64,000 nucleotides of DNA, taken from the NCBI RefSeq assembly GCF_050483325.1, contig NZ_JBCMYF010000008.1:62001-126000 (forward strand), written 5' to 3'. The position numbers were made by a program, and so were the translations under genes. This DNA comes from Bacillus_P idriensis_A (lineage in GTDB: Bacteria > Bacillota > Bacilli > Bacillales > Bacillaceae). The number at the start of each line of letters is the position of its first letter. Position 1 is the first letter of the stretch. The notes below the pieces were generated by a model. That model saw only the letters and a program-made list of their open reading frames with translations. It had not been told where the DNA came from and did no database searches. Of the stretch, positions 15,604 through 24,614 are shown one piece after another.

Positions 15604-15684
15604 CCTAAATATGTATAAAACTAGCGATGGATGCCGACTTCTACATGCAGCATTCATGTCGACATTATCGGGGGATTTCCAGGA

Positions 15685-17277
15685 ATGAATCAGAAGTTAA
15701 CGGAATTTAGAAATAAACTAAAACAGGTATGGGCAGAACGCACGAAAGCTCAAAAGGGATTCATTATTGGCGGCGCGGCTGCTTTGGTTCTTTTTATTGC
15801 AATAGGTGCTTATCTGTCATCAAACCCCAATCTTGTACCGCTTTATAAGGATTTGTCACCCCAGGAGACGGGGCAAATTAAAGAAACGCTGGATGCTCAA
15901 GGAGTTACATCAAAAATTGCTGACAATGGTGCAACAATCATGGTTCCCTCTGAAATGGTTGATACACTAAAAGTTGAGCTTGCTGCAGAAGGCATCCCTA
16001 ACAGCGGTGTGATTGATTATTCTTTCTTTGGTCAAAATATTGGATTTGGAATGACTGATAATGAATTTGATGTTCTGAAGCTTAAAGCAACCCAAACAGA
16101 ACTTTCAAATTTAATGAAAGGCATTGAGGGAGTTCATGACGCTAAAGTCATGATTAATCTTCCGAAAGAATCGGTTTTTGTTAATGAAGACAATGGCTCT
16201 TCTACCGCTTCGATTGTATTAAACATGAAGCCTGGAATACAGCTTGATCAGACTAAAGTAAATGCTCTTTACCATCTTGTCTCAAAAAGCGTACCAGGTT
16301 TATCTACAGATAATATCGTCATCATGGATCAAGATTTTGAGTACTTTGATTTAAAAAGTGATAAAAATATTCCTGTTGTAGAAAATATTTCCACTCAGCA
16401 TGAATTAAAAACAAATATCGAGAGGGATATTCAGCGTCAAGTTCAAAAAATGCTCGGAACCATGATGGGGCAGGATAAAGTAGTTGTATCTGTTACAGCT
16501 GATTTAGACTTTACCCAAGAAAATAGAGAAGAAAACATCGTTGAACCTGTAGACAAGGAAAATATGGAAGGCCTTGCGGTGAGTGTAGAAAGAATTACAG
16601 AAACTTATACAGGCGAAGGCGCTCCTGAAGGGGGCGTAACAGGGACTGGTGAAGATGACGTACCCGGATACGAAGCTGTTCAAGGCAGTGGAACAGGTGA
16701 TTACGAAAAAATCGAAGAACGGATAAATAATGAAGTTAACCGTGTGAAAAAAGAAATCGTCGAGAGTCCATATAAAGTTCGTGATTTAGGAATTCAAGTC
16801 ATGGTGGAACCACCTGAAGCAGAGGATCCAAATTCTTTATCTGCTGAAAGTGTAAATGACATCGAACAGCTCCTTGGTACGATCATCCGCACATCAATCA
16901 ATAAAGATGAAACAGAAGAGCCCCTTACAGATGAACAGGTTGAGGAAAAAATCTCCGTTTCTGTACAACCGTTTGCAGGGAAAATGGACATGCTGGAGGA
17001 AACAAATACGTCTCTTCCGCTCTGGCTTTATGCAGCAGGTGGAATTCTTTTGCTGATCATTATCATCCTGCTTTTCCTGCTATTCAGAAAAAACCGCAAA
17101 GCGGACGAGGAATATGAAGAGGAAGACATTTTTGTACAGGAGAAAATCATAGTACCGGATGTAAACACCGAACATGAAAGCGAAACATCTGTAAGGAAAA
17201 TGCAATTAGAGAAAATGGCAAGAGAAAAACCAGAAGACTTTGCAAAGCTGCTAAGATCTTGGCTGACGGAAGAATAG
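15685..17277 (+). CDS. fliF: Flagellar MS-ring protein FliF
   Basis: FliF forms the MS ring in the cytoplasmic membrane that carries the rod, the export gate and the FliG rotor. The 530-aa protein has two membrane segments (about 26-46 and 450-472) flanking periplasmic YscJ-like ring-building domains, and a C-terminal tail that binds FliG (from about residue 485). An in-frame upstream start at 15631 adds an atypical peptide; ATG 15685, behind GGGGG at 15670-15674, gives the expected start MNQKLTEF. fliG starts 13 bases after the stop. Confidence 0.97.
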   Translation: MNQKLTEFRNKLKQVWAERTKAQKGFIIGGAAALVLFIAIGAYLSSNPNLVPLYKDLSPQETGQIKETLDAQGVTSKIADNGATIMVPSEMVDTLKVELAAEGIPNSGVIDYSFFGQNIGFGMTDNEFDVLKLKATQTELSNLMKGIEGVHDAKVMINLPKESVFVNEDNGSSTASIVLNMKPGIQLDQTKVNALYHLVSKSVPGLSTDNIVIMDQDFEYFDLKSDKNIPVVENISTQHELKTNIERDIQRQVQKMLGTMMGQDKVVVSVTADLDFTQENREENIVEPVDKENMEGLAVSVERITETYTGEGAPEGGVTGTGEDDVPGYEAVQGSGTGDYEKIEERINNEVNRVKKEIVESPYKVRDLGIQVMVEPPEAEDPNSLSAESVNDIEQLLGTIIRTSINKDETEEPLTDEQVEEKISVSVQPFAGKMDMLEETNTSLPLWLYAAGGILLLIIIILLFLLFRKNRKADEEYEEEDIFVQEKIIVPDVNTEHESETSVRKMQLEKMAREKPEDFAKLLRSWLTEE

Positions 17278-17290
17278 GAGGTTTTAAGTG

Positions 17291-18310
17291 ATGGTGAGAA
17301 GAGCAAACAATGGAAGACTTACTGGCAAGCAAAAAGCCGCCATTCTTCTGATTTCCCTCGGTCCGGATACAGCTGCATCTGTTTATAAGCATCTATCAGA
17401 AGAGGAAATTGAAAAACTGACTCTTGAAATCTCAGGAGTCAGAAAAGTAGATTCTCAAAATAAAGAAGAGATCATTGAAGAGTTTCATCAGATTGCCATG
17501 GCTCAGGAATTCATTTCGCAAGGAGGCATCTCTTACGCGAAACAAATCCTGGAAAAAGCTTTGGGATCAGAACGAGCATCAAGCATTATTCACCGGCTGA
17601 CTTCTTCTTTGCAGGTAAAACCATTTGATTTTGCAAGAAAAGCTGATCCGGCTCAAATATTTAATTTTATTCAGGGGGAGCATCCCCAAACAATCGCTCT
17701 AATATTATCTTATTTGGACCCTGTACAATCAGGGCAGATTTTATCAGGCTTGCCGCATGAACAGCAGGCTGACATCGCAAGGCGCATCGCTAAAATGGAC
17801 CGTACTTCCCCGGAAATTATCAATGAAGTTGAACAGATTCTTGAGCGGAAATTATCATCCACTGTCACGCAGGATTATACACAAACAGGCGGTGTAGAAG
17901 CTGTAGTAGAAGTGCTTAATGGTGTAGACCGCAGCACAGAAAAAACGATTCTTGATTCTCTTGAGATTCAGGATCCCGAACTGGCAGAAGAAATAAAGAA
18001 GAGAATGTTTGTGTTTGAAGATATCGTGACACTTGACAGCAGGGCGATTCAGCGCGTGATCCGCGATGTGGAGAATGAGGATTTAATGCTTTCATTGAAA
18101 GTTGCGAGCGAGGAAGTAAAAGAGGTTGTCTATAAAAATATGTCTAAGAGAATGGTTGAGACATTTAAAGAAGAAATGGAATTTATGGGCCCAGTCAGAC
18201 TTCGGGATGTTGAAGAAGCTCAATCACGTATTGTTGCTGTTATCCGCAGACTTGAGGATGCAGGCGAAATCGTCATTGCCCGAGGCGGAGGAGATGATAT
18301 CATTGTCTAA
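17291..18310 (+). CDS. fliG: Flagellar motor switch protein FliG
   Basis: FliG is the rotor protein that contacts the stator and sets torque and direction. The 339-aa protein shows N, middle (EHPQTIALILSYLDP) and C-terminal domains, with the charged stator-contact helix near ...MFVFEDIVTLDSRAIQRVIRDVE. GTG 17288 is also possible, but AGGAGG (17276-17281) is better spaced for ATG 17291. The final codons overlap the start of fliH. Confidence 0.97.
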   Translation: MVRRANNGRLTGKQKAAILLISLGPDTAASVYKHLSEEEIEKLTLEISGVRKVDSQNKEEIIEEFHQIAMAQEFISQGGISYAKQILEKALGSERASSIIHRLTSSLQVKPFDFARKADPAQIFNFIQGEHPQTIALILSYLDPVQSGQILSGLPHEQQADIARRIAKMDRTSPEIINEVEQILERKLSSTVTQDYTQTGGVEAVVEVLNGVDRSTEKTILDSLEIQDPELAEEIKKRMFVFEDIVTLDSRAIQRVIRDVENEDLMLSLKVASEEVKEVVYKNMSKRMVETFKEEMEFMGPVRLRDVEEAQSRIVAVIRRLEDAGEIVIARGGGDDIIV

Positions 18311-19061
18311 ATTGATTAAATCGGCCCATGCCATCCAGCAGGAAGACGCCAAAAAATCAATTTTATTACAGACAACGGACTTCTTTCCTTCTTCAAATGA
18401 AATAGAAGACCCAGAACTGTCAATGAAAGCAAACCTCTATTTACAGCAGGCAATGAAAGAAGCCGAGGCTCTTATTCAAAGCGCAAAAGCGGAAGCGGAA
18501 AGCATCCGAATTGAAATGGCGGATGTGCAGCAGGAATGGGAAATTGAGCGGGAGCGTCAAAGAGAACAAGCCAGACAAGAAGGGTTCCTTGCTGGACTTG
18601 ATGCCGGAAAAGAAGAAGGCTTAAGGCAGTACAGTTCTCACCTTGTGGAAGCGCTGAAAATTGTTGAACAATCGAAGGAAGACTATATCAGTAAAATTGT
18701 CAGCTCGGAAGAAACGATTGTGAATCTTGCTGTCAAACTAGCCGAAAAACTGATATTTATAAAATTGGAAGAACATCCTGATTGGTTTTTGGAGCTAGTT
18801 AAAAAAGCTTTACACGAAGTTCGGGAGTATCCGGAAATTAAAATTTTTGTCCATCCTGTTCAGTATGGACTTGTACTGAAACAGAAAAATGAATTAGAGA
18901 ATATGCTTATGTCTAAATCAGAATTGTATATCTTTCCTGATGAAGCTCTGCCTGAAGGCAGCTGTCAGATTGAATCTCCTTTCGGAAAGATTGATGCTGG
19001 AATCGATGCACAGCTCAAGCAGCTGAAGCAGCAAATGCTCGAATTGATTGGAGAGGAATGA
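18303..19061 (+). CDS. fliH: Flagellar assembly protein FliH
   Basis: FliH regulates the export ATPase FliI and links it to the C ring. The protein has a long charged coiled coil (about 30-115, with EAEALIQSAKAEAESIR) and a C-terminal FliH/YscL domain. The start is uncertain: TTG 18303 is spaced 9-11 bases from GGAGGAG (18287-18293) and gives 252 aa, whereas ATG 18294 lies only 1-2 bases from it and gives 255 aa. Both overlap the end of fliG. The stop overlaps the region before fliI, so the genes are translationally linked. Confidence 0.9.
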   Translation: MSKLIKSAHAIQQEDAKKSILLQTTDFFPSSNEIEDPELSMKANLYLQQAMKEAEALIQSAKAEAESIRIEMADVQQEWEIERERQREQARQEGFLAGLDAGKEEGLRQYSSHLVEALKIVEQSKEDYISKIVSSEETIVNLAVKLAEKLIFIKLEEHPDWFLELVKKALHEVREYPEIKIFVHPVQYGLVLKQKNELENMLMSKSELYIFPDEALPEGSCQIESPFGKIDAGIDAQLKQLKQQMLELIGEE

Positions 19062-19068
19062 GAACTTT

Positions 19069-20391
19069 TTGAAAGCCCGGGATTTGATTTCGAAAATAGA
19101 AACTCTGGACTCATATAAGAGATATGGCAAAGTGAACAAAGTCATTGGACTGATGATTGAGTCTCGAGGTCCGGAAAGTTCAATCGGAGATTTATGCTAT
19201 ATCCATGCAGGTTCAAAGAAAGAACAAAGAATTCCTGCTGAAGTGGTGGGATTCAAAGGAGAAAATGTTCTATTGATGCCTTTTGAACATCTATCACAAA
19301 TTTCACCGGGCAGTATTGTTGAAGCAACAAAGGATTCTTTGAAAATAAAAGCAGGTTCCGGTTTGATCGGGCAGGTTGTAGATGCTTATGGCCATCCTCT
19401 GAATCAGTCTCCATTGCCAAAGGGATTAACTCCAATATCTGCTGAACAAAGCCCCCCAAACCCAATGAAAAGACCTCCCATACATGAACCGATGGAAGTA
19501 GGCGTTCGCGTGATTGACAGCCTGCTGACTGTGGGGAAAGGTCAGCGTGTAGGCATATTTGCAGGAAGCGGCGTGGGTAAAAGTACACTAATGGGCATGA
19601 TTGCAAGAAATACGAAAGCAGACCTGAATGTAATCGCTCTAATAGGAGAGCGAGGGCGCGAAGTCCGGGAATTTATTGAAAAGGATCTGGGAGAAGAAGG
19701 GCTGAAACGTTCAATTGTGGTAGTTGCGACCTCAGATCAGCCAGCTTTAATGAGAATGAAAGCTTCCTATACCGCAACAGCCATCGCTGAATATTTTCGT
19801 GATAAAGGCATGAATGTCATGTTCATGATGGATTCGGTGACAAGGGTTGCCATGGCTCAGAGAGAAATAGGGCTTGCAGTAGGTGAGCCTCCAACAACAA
19901 AAGGCTATACACCAAGTGTTTTTGCTGTATTACCAAAGCTTTTAGAGCGGACAGGGACAAATGAAAAAGGAACCATCACTGCGTTTTATACCGTGCTGGT
20001 TGATGGTGATGATATGAATGAGCCGATTGCGGATACTGTGCGGGGAATACTCGATGGGCACATAGTGCTTGACCGGGGTTTAGCTAACAAGGGCCAGTTT
20101 CCTGCCGTCAATGTATTAAAAAGCATAAGCAGAGTCATGAATCAAATTGTGTCGGAACCTCAGAAAAAGAACGCGGCAAAACTAAGAGAATACCTGGCCA
20201 CTTATATGAACTCTGAAGACTTGATAAATATTGGCGCATACAAAAGAGGTTCTAACAGAGAAATTGATGACGCCATCCGGTTTTATCCAAAGATTCTTTC
20301 ATTTTTAAAACAGAATGTGCACGATAAAATCACGTTTGAAGAGAGTGCGGCTTCATTAGAACGATTGATTGAAAAAGGTGAGAATGGGTGA
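19069..20391 (+). CDS. fliI: Flagellum-specific export ATPase FliI
   Basis: FliI is the F1-beta-like ATPase that prepares substrates for flagellar export. The 440-aa protein carries Walker A with GSGVGKST (166-173), Walker B FMMDSVTRVAMAQREIG and a GEPPTTKGYTPSVF segment. TTG 19069 gives MKARDLISKIETLDSYKRYG, which matches the start of B. subtilis FliI residue for residue in length; an in-frame TTG at 19048 lies before the ribosome-binding site GGAGAGG and is rejected. It overlaps fliJ by four bases (GTGA). Confidence 0.95.
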   Translation: MKARDLISKIETLDSYKRYGKVNKVIGLMIESRGPESSIGDLCYIHAGSKKEQRIPAEVVGFKGENVLLMPFEHLSQISPGSIVEATKDSLKIKAGSGLIGQVVDAYGHPLNQSPLPKGLTPISAEQSPPNPMKRPPIHEPMEVGVRVIDSLLTVGKGQRVGIFAGSGVGKSTLMGMIARNTKADLNVIALIGERGREVREFIEKDLGEEGLKRSIVVVATSDQPALMRMKASYTATAIAEYFRDKGMNVMFMMDSVTRVAMAQREIGLAVGEPPTTKGYTPSVFAVLPKLLERTGTNEKGTITAFYTVLVDGDDMNEPIADTVRGILDGHIVLDRGLANKGQFPAVNVLKSISRVMNQIVSEPQKKNAAKLREYLATYMNSEDLINIGAYKRGSNREIDDAIRFYPKILSFLKQNVHDKITFEESAASLERLIEKGENG

Positions 20392-20831
20392 AATATACAT
20401 ACCGGTTTCAAAAGGTGCTCGAATTAAAAGAAAATGAAAAAGAAAAGTCTCTTGAAGACTATAACCGCTCTGTTACTGAGTTTGAAAATGCAGCAGAAAA
20501 GCTGTATGACTGTCTCAAGAAAAAAGAAGTGCTTGAAGAGAGAACAGCAAGAGAGCTGAACACGGGCATGCATGTTCAGGAAATCCGCCATTTTCAGCAG
20601 TTTGTAGCAAACTTAGAAAAAACGATCACTCATTATCAGAGGCTTGTGGTCATTACCCGGGACAACATGCAAGAAAAACAGCTTGAGCTTACGGAAAAAA
20701 ATATCGAAGTAAAGAAATATGAAAAAATGAAAGAAAAGCATTATGAAGTACATCTCGAACACGTGAAAGCGTCAGAATCAAAGTTTATGGATGATCTCTC
20801 GATTCAAGCCTTTGCACTTCGGGGGAATTAG
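20388..20831 (+). CDS. fliJ: Flagellar export chaperone FliJ
   Basis: FliJ is a small coiled-coil protein that fits the FliI ring like a rotor stalk and helps couple export to the proton motive force. The 147-aa product is almost entirely charged helix, begins with the family pattern Y-x-FRFQKVLELKENEKE, and has no other domain. It starts with GTG inside the fliI stop codon, and its own stop is followed directly by the GTG of ylxF. Confidence 0.94.
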   Translation: MKYTYRFQKVLELKENEKEKSLEDYNRSVTEFENAAEKLYDCLKKKEVLEERTARELNTGMHVQEIRHFQQFVANLEKTITHYQRLVVITRDNMQEKQLELTEKNIEVKKYEKMKEKHYEVHLEHVKASESKFMDDLSIQAFALRGN

Positions 20832-21428
20832 GTGAAAAATACTGTGAAAAACAATGAGAATGATTCAAGCAAGCTTCAATGGACGTTATTTGTAATTGTT
20901 ATTCCCGTCCTTTTTACGGTCACTTTCATTACGGTTATTCTAACAGTCGCAGGCGTTGATGTGGCCGGGAAAATGAAAGAAGCAATCTCGCATATACCAG
21001 GAACAGCAGATCTTACGAGTGTTGAAGAGAAAAATAACAGCGAAAATACAAATATCGCTCCTTCAGCAGAGCTTAAGGAAGAAAATGAACGTCAGAAAAC
21101 CACCATTGAAAAACAGCAGCAGGAAATCTCGGCTTTGGAAAATGAAGCGGACCTTAAAGTGAGAGAAATAGAGCAGCTCAGCCAAGAAGTTAAGTCTCTT
21201 AAAGAACAGCTTCAGGCATCTGACAACAAAGAAAAAGAAGGCAAAGACATTGCCAAACTTTATGAAAAGATGTCAAGCAAAAAAGCGGCTGAAATCATTC
21301 CTTTTCTATCAGATGAAGAGGCATTAAAGATATTAACGTCTATTAACGACGATCAGGTCATTGCAGTCATGGAAAAAATGCCAGCGGAAGATGCTGCGCG
21401 ATATACAAAGATGCTTGCGGATTCCTAA
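20832..21428 (+). CDS. ylxF: YlxF: MotE-like membrane protein with MgtE N-terminal-type domain
   Basis: A 198-aa protein with one N-terminal membrane segment (about 18-41, FVIVIPVLFTVTFITVILTV), a long coiled coil (about 70-140) and a C-terminal MgtE_N-like helical domain (YEKMSSKKAAEIIPFLSDEEA). This is the layout of MotE-type flagellar stator chaperones. The gene lies between fliJ and fliK, as in B. subtilis, and starts with GTG straight after the fliJ stop. A role in stator or motor assembly follows from family resemblance only. Confidence 0.85.
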   Translation: MKNTVKNNENDSSKLQWTLFVIVIPVLFTVTFITVILTVAGVDVAGKMKEAISHIPGTADLTSVEEKNNSENTNIAPSAELKEENERQKTTIEKQQQEISALENEADLKVREIEQLSQEVKSLKEQLQASDNKEKEGKDIAKLYEKMSSKKAAEIIPFLSDEEALKILTSINDDQVIAVMEKMPAEDAARYTKMLADS

Positions 21429-21461
21429 CCCGGGATAAAGGGTCTGAGAGGGGGTGAAAAT

Positions 21462-23705
21462 ATGAAAATTCCATTTTCTGTATTTAACGTTGCACCACTT
21501 ATGCAAAACAGCACTGAAAAAAGCCGAAATTCAGTTTCTTTTCAAATGTTCTTAAATCAAGTTCCGATTGAAACCGGAAAAGAAAATTCTTTTACAGCCG
21601 AAACGGAAGGATTGCCTGAAGCGGAAAATATAGAAGTTGAATTTCAGAACCTTGAAGACGGTATAGTGAAAGCCCTGCAGGAAATTCCGATAGAAGAAGG
21701 TTTTTTTAGAGAAACTCCTATCGCCAATGAGAAAGTCAATGAATTATTGATCTTAGGAAATGAGGTTGAAATAAAAGCTGTAAAAAGAATTCTCAGTAAA
21801 GCTGTATCAATAGAAGGAATTCTTTCTCAGCTCTCTGATCAACCTGAAACAGTGAAAATAATATCTTTAATGGCTGGAGTCATTCAGCTGCCTGACACAG
21901 ATCAAAAAAAACAGATTGAAGCTCAAGTCAGTCATTATATATCACAAAAATACCCAGAACATGGTGAAAACAAAACCCTCTTTGAAAAAGCTGTTCCAAT
22001 TTTATTGAATCGTCAAGATGAAGAAATGAACATCAATCAGACAGCAGATTCTAGAAAATTGCTTGAGTATAATTCAGCAGTAGTTAAAGAAACACAATTA
22101 ATCAATGAAGCTGTATCCTTACTAAACGGTGTAATAACTCAGGCTATAAATAAGAGAGAAAACTCCAGCGAACAAATCAAGAATGTTGAATCAGTTTCTG
22201 ATTCAAAATCAGTTGTTGATTTTTTATATGATGTTCAAAAGCTGATAAATAGATTAAATAAAGAAAATGAATTCATAGCTAATAAAACTGGTGATTTCCC
22301 CCGGGTAAGCAAGTTCGAAACCATTTCGCGAAGTTTTTATGATAACAAGTCAGTTTTAAAAGAGGAACGATTTCAAACAATGATAGCTGCAGTTCAGGAA
22401 GCAATGAGCGATTGGATGAAGGGTGCAAGTCCAAACTCTGCCACAGGATTTCCAGATGGAATGATAACTTTGGATGCTGAAAAATTTGTGTCCTTAATAA
22501 GCGGGAAATTATCTAAGGATCAATTATCAGGTGACAGATTGAGATTGTCTGCAAAGATTTCATCTGCCATAAAGCCGCTTGAGGCATATATGTCTGAAAT
22601 GAGTTCGAAAGAAGCTGCACAGACTTCTCAGATGCTTGAATTATTAAAATCCTTTACTAAACTGATTCACTTTAATGGGATGACAGATATTGGCCAAAAC
22701 AGAGAAACAGCAGAAATCAGAACAAAGTACACACAAGTGATACATCAATTGAATCAGCCGGCATTAACACTTTCTATTCCTTCATTGAAAGGCATACTGG
22801 TTTCAATCAAGAATGCTGAAAATATTCACCATCTACAAGCGCAGCTGTCAAAACAGTTATTGATGGAAATGCCAAACAGTACAGGAAGCAAAATGGATAA
22901 GACACCGGAAAGCAATGAAATGACTGGAGCCTTCTTAAAAATAGACAGCGGGACTTCTGAAACTCCTATAAAAGCGATAATGCAGAAAGCAGCAGGCCAG
23001 ATAGCGAATGGCCAAGGCAGCTTGCTGCATAGCGATATAAAAACAGACAGTCAGATTAATAAGCAAAATCAATTCACCAGCCAAGATATCTTTCCTGCAG
23101 CACATAGTGAAGAACCTGATCAAATGAATCCTGCTGCTAGCGAACTTCCCATGTCAAAGGATCACGATATAGCTGTAAATGATTTTAGAAATAATCGCTT
23201 AAGCAATCAAACGTCAATCGAAAATATCCTGCAATCCGATTTATTGAAACTGAATAATGATACCCCATCTGTAAAAGAAAAAACGGTCCATTCCAGTAAT
23301 CAACTTATGTTAAGTCAATTGACAGATGTCTTTAAAAGGTCGAAAACGAGATTTCTATCCAGCGGTTTTTCACAAATGACAATCAGGCTTTCTCCTGAAC
23401 ATTTAGGAATGCTTACTGTTAAGCTTCAACAGCAGAATGGTGAAATGACAGCTAAAATTATTACTTCCACAAAGTCCGCTAAAGAACTTGTTGAACAAAG
23501 CATTCATCAATTGAAGCAGGCACTGCCTTCATTAAATATTCAAGTTGACAGGTTTGAAGTTTACGGAGAGCAAATGGAGACATCGTTTAATCGAAGGCAG
23601 GAAGAAAATAATCATAATCGCTATGAACGAGACGGTGAAAAGGAGGAAACTGAAAACGAAGATGAAAAAGATTCCTTTAAGGCTCACTTAAATATGCTGA
23701 CTTAA
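21462..23705 (+). CDS. fliK: Flagellar hook-length control protein FliK
   Basis: FliK measures the growing hook and switches FlhB from hook to filament export. At 747 aa it is much longer than B. subtilis FliK (about 490 aa). The N-terminal two thirds are low in similarity, rich in Ser, Asn, Gln and Glu and probably unfolded, as expected for a molecular ruler. The conserved C-terminal Flg_hook domain lies at about 630-715 (MTIRLSPEHLGMLTVKLQQ ... LPSLNIQVDRFEV), with an acidic tail. AGGGGGTGA at 21450-21458 precedes the ATG. Followed by flgD. Confidence 0.93.
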   Translation: MKIPFSVFNVAPLMQNSTEKSRNSVSFQMFLNQVPIETGKENSFTAETEGLPEAENIEVEFQNLEDGIVKALQEIPIEEGFFRETPIANEKVNELLILGNEVEIKAVKRILSKAVSIEGILSQLSDQPETVKIISLMAGVIQLPDTDQKKQIEAQVSHYISQKYPEHGENKTLFEKAVPILLNRQDEEMNINQTADSRKLLEYNSAVVKETQLINEAVSLLNGVITQAINKRENSSEQIKNVESVSDSKSVVDFLYDVQKLINRLNKENEFIANKTGDFPRVSKFETISRSFYDNKSVLKEERFQTMIAAVQEAMSDWMKGASPNSATGFPDGMITLDAEKFVSLISGKLSKDQLSGDRLRLSAKISSAIKPLEAYMSEMSSKEAAQTSQMLELLKSFTKLIHFNGMTDIGQNRETAEIRTKYTQVIHQLNQPALTLSIPSLKGILVSIKNAENIHHLQAQLSKQLLMEMPNSTGSKMDKTPESNEMTGAFLKIDSGTSETPIKAIMQKAAGQIANGQGSLLHSDIKTDSQINKQNQFTSQDIFPAAHSEEPDQMNPAASELPMSKDHDIAVNDFRNNRLSNQTSIENILQSDLLKLNNDTPSVKEKTVHSSNQLMLSQLTDVFKRSKTRFLSSGFSQMTIRLSPEHLGMLTVKLQQQNGEMTAKIITSTKSAKELVEQSIHQLKQALPSLNIQVDRFEVYGEQMETSFNRRQEENNHNRYERDGEKEETENEDEKDSFKAHLNMLT

Positions 23706-23719
23706 AAAGGAGGTTTCTT

Positions 23720-24157
23720 ATGACACAAAACACGATTGACACAGGGCTGCTTTTATCATCTGTGACCGCTGAAAGATCTGGCGGCAAATCAAATCTCGGC
23801 AAAGATGATTTTTTAAAGATTCTGATTGCCCAGCTGCAAAATCAGGATCCTTTAAACCCGATGGAGGATAAAGAATTTATTTCACAAATGGCAAGCTTCT
23901 CATCGCTTGAGCAAATGACAAACATGAATACACAGCTAAGCAACTTTATACAGGTTCAAGTAAATGATGGAATCTTAAAATATTCAGAAATGATTGGCAA
24001 ACAAGTCGAATGGAACACAGAAGACGGGGCAGTGGAAAAAGGCACAGTTAAATCCATTAAACAATCCGGGACAGATATTATCCTTGAAATGCAAAACGGG
24101 AAAGAGATACCGAGTGCTTTGATTACAAAAGTAACAGCTCAGAATGATGCAAGCTAA
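23720..24157 (+). CDS. flgD: Flagellar hook assembly scaffold FlgD
   Basis: FlgD caps the growing hook and is needed to polymerise FlgE. The 145-aa product is the short Bacillus form: it has the conserved N-terminal part (LGKDDFLKILIAQLQNQDPLNPMEDKEFI, about 26-54) and one small beta domain but lacks the larger C-terminal tudor/Ig part of enterobacterial FlgD. AAAGGAGG at 23706-23713 precedes the ATG. Once called ylxG in B. subtilis. Confidence 0.95.
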   Translation: MTQNTIDTGLLLSSVTAERSGGKSNLGKDDFLKILIAQLQNQDPLNPMEDKEFISQMASFSSLEQMTNMNTQLSNFIQVQVNDGILKYSEMIGKQVEWNTEDGAVEKGTVKSIKQSGTDIILEMQNGKEIPSALITKVTAQNDAS

Positions 24158-24165
24158 ATCTTTCA

Positions 24166-24531
24166 ATGAAAATCAGTCATTTAAATAAGCATCCCCTGTC
24201 TTTAATACCAATAACAACTGAAGTAAAAACAAGTCACAAGCCAACTTTTCAGGAACTGCTTCATGATGAGCATTCACCTATTAAAATAAGCAAACATGCC
24301 AAACAAAGAATGTCTGATCGGGGAATTGTGGTAGAAGAACATCAATGGAGCAAAATGAAAGTAAAATTGTCTGAAGCAAGATCTAAAGGTGTTAACGATT
24401 CGCTGGTTTTATTAGAACAGGCTGCATTCATCGTAAACGTTAAAAACAGCATCGTAATTACAGCAATGAACCGAAAAGAAGCAAACGATCAAATTTTCAC
24501 AAATATTAACGGAACCATCATCTTAAATTAA
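24166..24531 (+). CDS. TIGR02530-family flagellar operon protein
   Basis: A 121-aa protein with the pattern ISKHAKQRMSDRGI ... DSLVLLEQAAFIVNVKNSIVITAMNRKE ... IFTNINGTIIL. I recognise this as the small family (TIGR02530) that lies between flgD and flgE in many Firmicutes and other flagellar operons. No signal peptide or membrane segment is seen. The position suggests a part in hook assembly or FlgD/FlgE export, but the function is not established to my knowledge. It begins eight bases after the flgD stop. Confidence 0.85.
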   Translation: MKISHLNKHPLSLIPITTEVKTSHKPTFQELLHDEHSPIKISKHAKQRMSDRGIVVEEHQWSKMKVKLSEARSKGVNDSLVLLEQAAFIVNVKNSIVITAMNRKEANDQIFTNINGTIILN

Positions 24532-24556
24532 ACGGGCTGGACCTTTAAAGGAAGCC

Positions 24557-24584
24557 TTTGCTGCGGAACGAGCGAAGCAGCAAA
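24557..24584 (+). promoter_or_regulatory. Stem-loop before flgE
   Basis: TTTGCTGC and GCAGCAAA form a perfect eight-pair stem with a 12-base loop in the 83-base spacer before flgE. No T run follows. It may be a processing or stabilising hairpin that helps raise hook protein output from the long transcript. Confidence 0.5.
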
Positions 24585-24614
24585 TAAAATAGATTCAATA
24601 GGGAGAGAAAAAAT

